Made by a program: the position numbers and the translations under genes. The notes under the pieces are model-generated. The model searched no databases, was not told the origin of the DNA, and saw only the letters and a program-made list of their open reading frames with translations. This document shows positions 13,645-14,400 of a DNA stretch of 14,400 bases, one piece after another. Positions within the stretch are counted from its first letter, which is position 1; the number at the start of each line of letters is the position of its first letter. Source of the stretch: JASHVB01 sp049522565 (GTDB taxonomy: Bacteria; Pseudomonadota; Alphaproteobacteria; Acetobacterales; Acetobacteraceae); the NCBI GenBank assembly GCA_049522565.1, contig JBEKNT010000160.1, positions 1 through 14,400 of the forward strand. The letters run 5' to 3'.

Positions 13645-13812
13645 ACCTCTCCCGCTTCGCGGGAGAGGTCGGTTGGGTCGCGAAGCGAACCAACCGCAGC
13701 GGCAAGGGTGAGGGCGATCGGGTCGGCACGCCGCAGGTTAGAGCGAGGCAACCCGATCACCCGCACCCGCGTCGCGGCGCTGCGCGACCTGTTCCGCACA
13801 GCGGGAGAGGTT
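13644..13812. repeat. Paired-palindrome intergenic repeat, copy B, between dnaA and dnaN
   Basis: The element begins at the dnaA stop codon and ends with perfect 12-bp terminal inverted repeats (AACCTCTCCCGC at 13644-13655, its complement at 13801-13812). Inside the left half are two nested hairpins. The first is an 11-bp perfect stem with a TTC loop (13645-13669). The second is a 12-bp stem with one mismatch and a GAA loop (13670-13696). An inner pair (13706-13723 with 13751-13768) matches over 18 bases with two mismatches. The centre (about 13724-13750) is unpaired. A further CGGGAGAGGTT follows at about 13822-13832. The same word order is seen upstream of the Pao-like operon. Strong folding here should affect dnaA mRNA 3' ends and read-through into dnaN. 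Confidence 0.85.
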
Positions 13813-13934
13813 ATAGGGCACCGGGAGAGGTTGTAGCGCATCGATAGCGCTTGCTACAGTGTGGCGGCGATTCGCTTGCTTCCCCGCCCGGCGGGTCCCG
13901 AAGCGGCGGCCGGACCCTTGTAGGAAGTGCCACC
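13645..13934. other. 290-bp dnaA-dnaN intergenic region
   Basis: No gene is seen. The palindromic element takes up 13644-13812. The remaining 120 bases hold TTGCTACAGT near 13850, which could contribute to a dnaN promoter although no good paired box was found, and the dnaN ribosome binding site AGGAAG about nine bases before its start. Confidence 0.55.
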
Positions 13935-14400
13935 ATGAAGCTGAAGGCCGACCGCGCCACCCTGCTGAAGGCCCTGGCCCACGTCCAGAGCGTGGTGGAG
14001 CGCCGCAACACCATTCCGATCCTCGCCAACGTCATGATCGCCGTGCGCGACGGGCGGCTGACGCTGACCGCCACCGACATGGAGATCGCCGTCGTCGAGG
14101 ACGTGCCGGCCAGCACCACCCGCAACGGTGCCTGCACCGCCCCCGCCGCAACGCTGTATGAGATCGTGCGCAAGCTGCCCGAAGGCGCCGAGGTCGAGCT
14201 CGACCATCCCGGCGGCGACGCGCAACTCGCCCTACGATCGGGCCGCTACGCCACCAGCCTGGTGGTGCTGCCGACCGAGGACTTTCCGTCCATGACCGCC
14301 GGCACACTGCCGCACAAGTTCGCGCTGTCGGCGCTGGCGCTGCGCAGCCTGATCGACCGCACGCGGTTCGCCATTTCCACCGAGGAGACCCGCTACTACC
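13935..14400 (+). CDS. dnaN: DNA polymerase III beta subunit, sliding clamp (5' part)
   Basis: The first 155 residues of the beta clamp, running off the right edge; the family is about 370 residues long. The clamp encircles DNA and tethers polymerase III. It begins MKLKADRATLLKALAHVQSV, continues VVERRNTIPILANVMI, then LTATDMEIAVVEDVPA, and LPTEDFPSM at residues about 113-121, all standard beta-clamp blocks for domain I and the start of domain II. Start 13935 is preceded by AGGAAG. It follows dnaA on the same strand, the classical order, but separated by a repeat-filled gap. Confidence 0.97.
   Translation, partial: MKLKADRATLLKALAHVQSVVERRNTIPILANVMIAVRDGRLTLTATDMEIAVVEDVPASTTRNGACTAPAATLYEIVRKLPEGAEVELDHPGGDAQLALRSGRYATSLVVLPTEDFPSMTAGTLPHKFALSALALRSLIDRTRFAISTEETRYY

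Overview
The window is GC-rich, densely coded chromosomal DNA of bacterial type. It carries an alphaproteobacterial-type SspB gene beside a fumarase gene, the core order rpsT-dnaA-dnaN, and intergenic palindromic repeats. Together these suggest an alphaproteobacterium, most likely of the Rhodospirillales/Acetobacteraceae kind. That placement is inferred from gene order and protein style, not from a database search.

Layout. At 1-501 (minus) lies the start of a PLP-dependent D-cysteine desulfhydrase/ACC-deaminase-like gene, cut by the window edge. At 608-1860 (plus) is an exported discoidin-like + OmpA-domain protein whose frame is broken by a perfect 17-bp tandem duplication. At 2054-2749 (minus) and 2823-3647 (plus) a divergent pair encodes an RraA/HMG-aldolase-fold protein and an aspartate/glutamate-racemase-family protein. 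The 422-bp gap that follows holds a long inverted repeat (49-bp arms). From 7282 down to 4070 three minus-strand genes lie in tandem: a C13 (legumain/caspase-fold) putative lipoprotein with a fourfold 15-bp coding repeat, the ClpXP adaptor SspB, and a class I [4Fe-4S] fumarate hydratase.

From 7557 to 11353 (plus) is a three-subunit molybdenum aldehyde oxidoreductase operon of PaoABC type: 2Fe-2S subunit, FAD/[4Fe-4S] subunit and molybdopterin subunit. In the first gene the Tat signal peptide and the iron-sulfur domain lie in different frames. The right part of the window is core chromosome: rpsT, a 411-bp less GC-rich gap, dnaA, a 290-bp gap largely filled by a palindromic repeat, and the start of dnaN.

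How the genes relate. SspB-fumarase and rpsT-dnaA-dnaN are housekeeping blocks. The Pao-like operon would detoxify or oxidise aldehydes, in the periplasm if the Tat signal is functional. The RraA/racemase pair looks like small-molecule catabolism of unknown substrate. I saw no phage, transposase, CRISPR array, RNA gene or defence system. The most notable signals are the two frame disruptions at export-related proteins, the tandem repeat in the C13 protein, and two unlike families of intergenic palindromic repeats.
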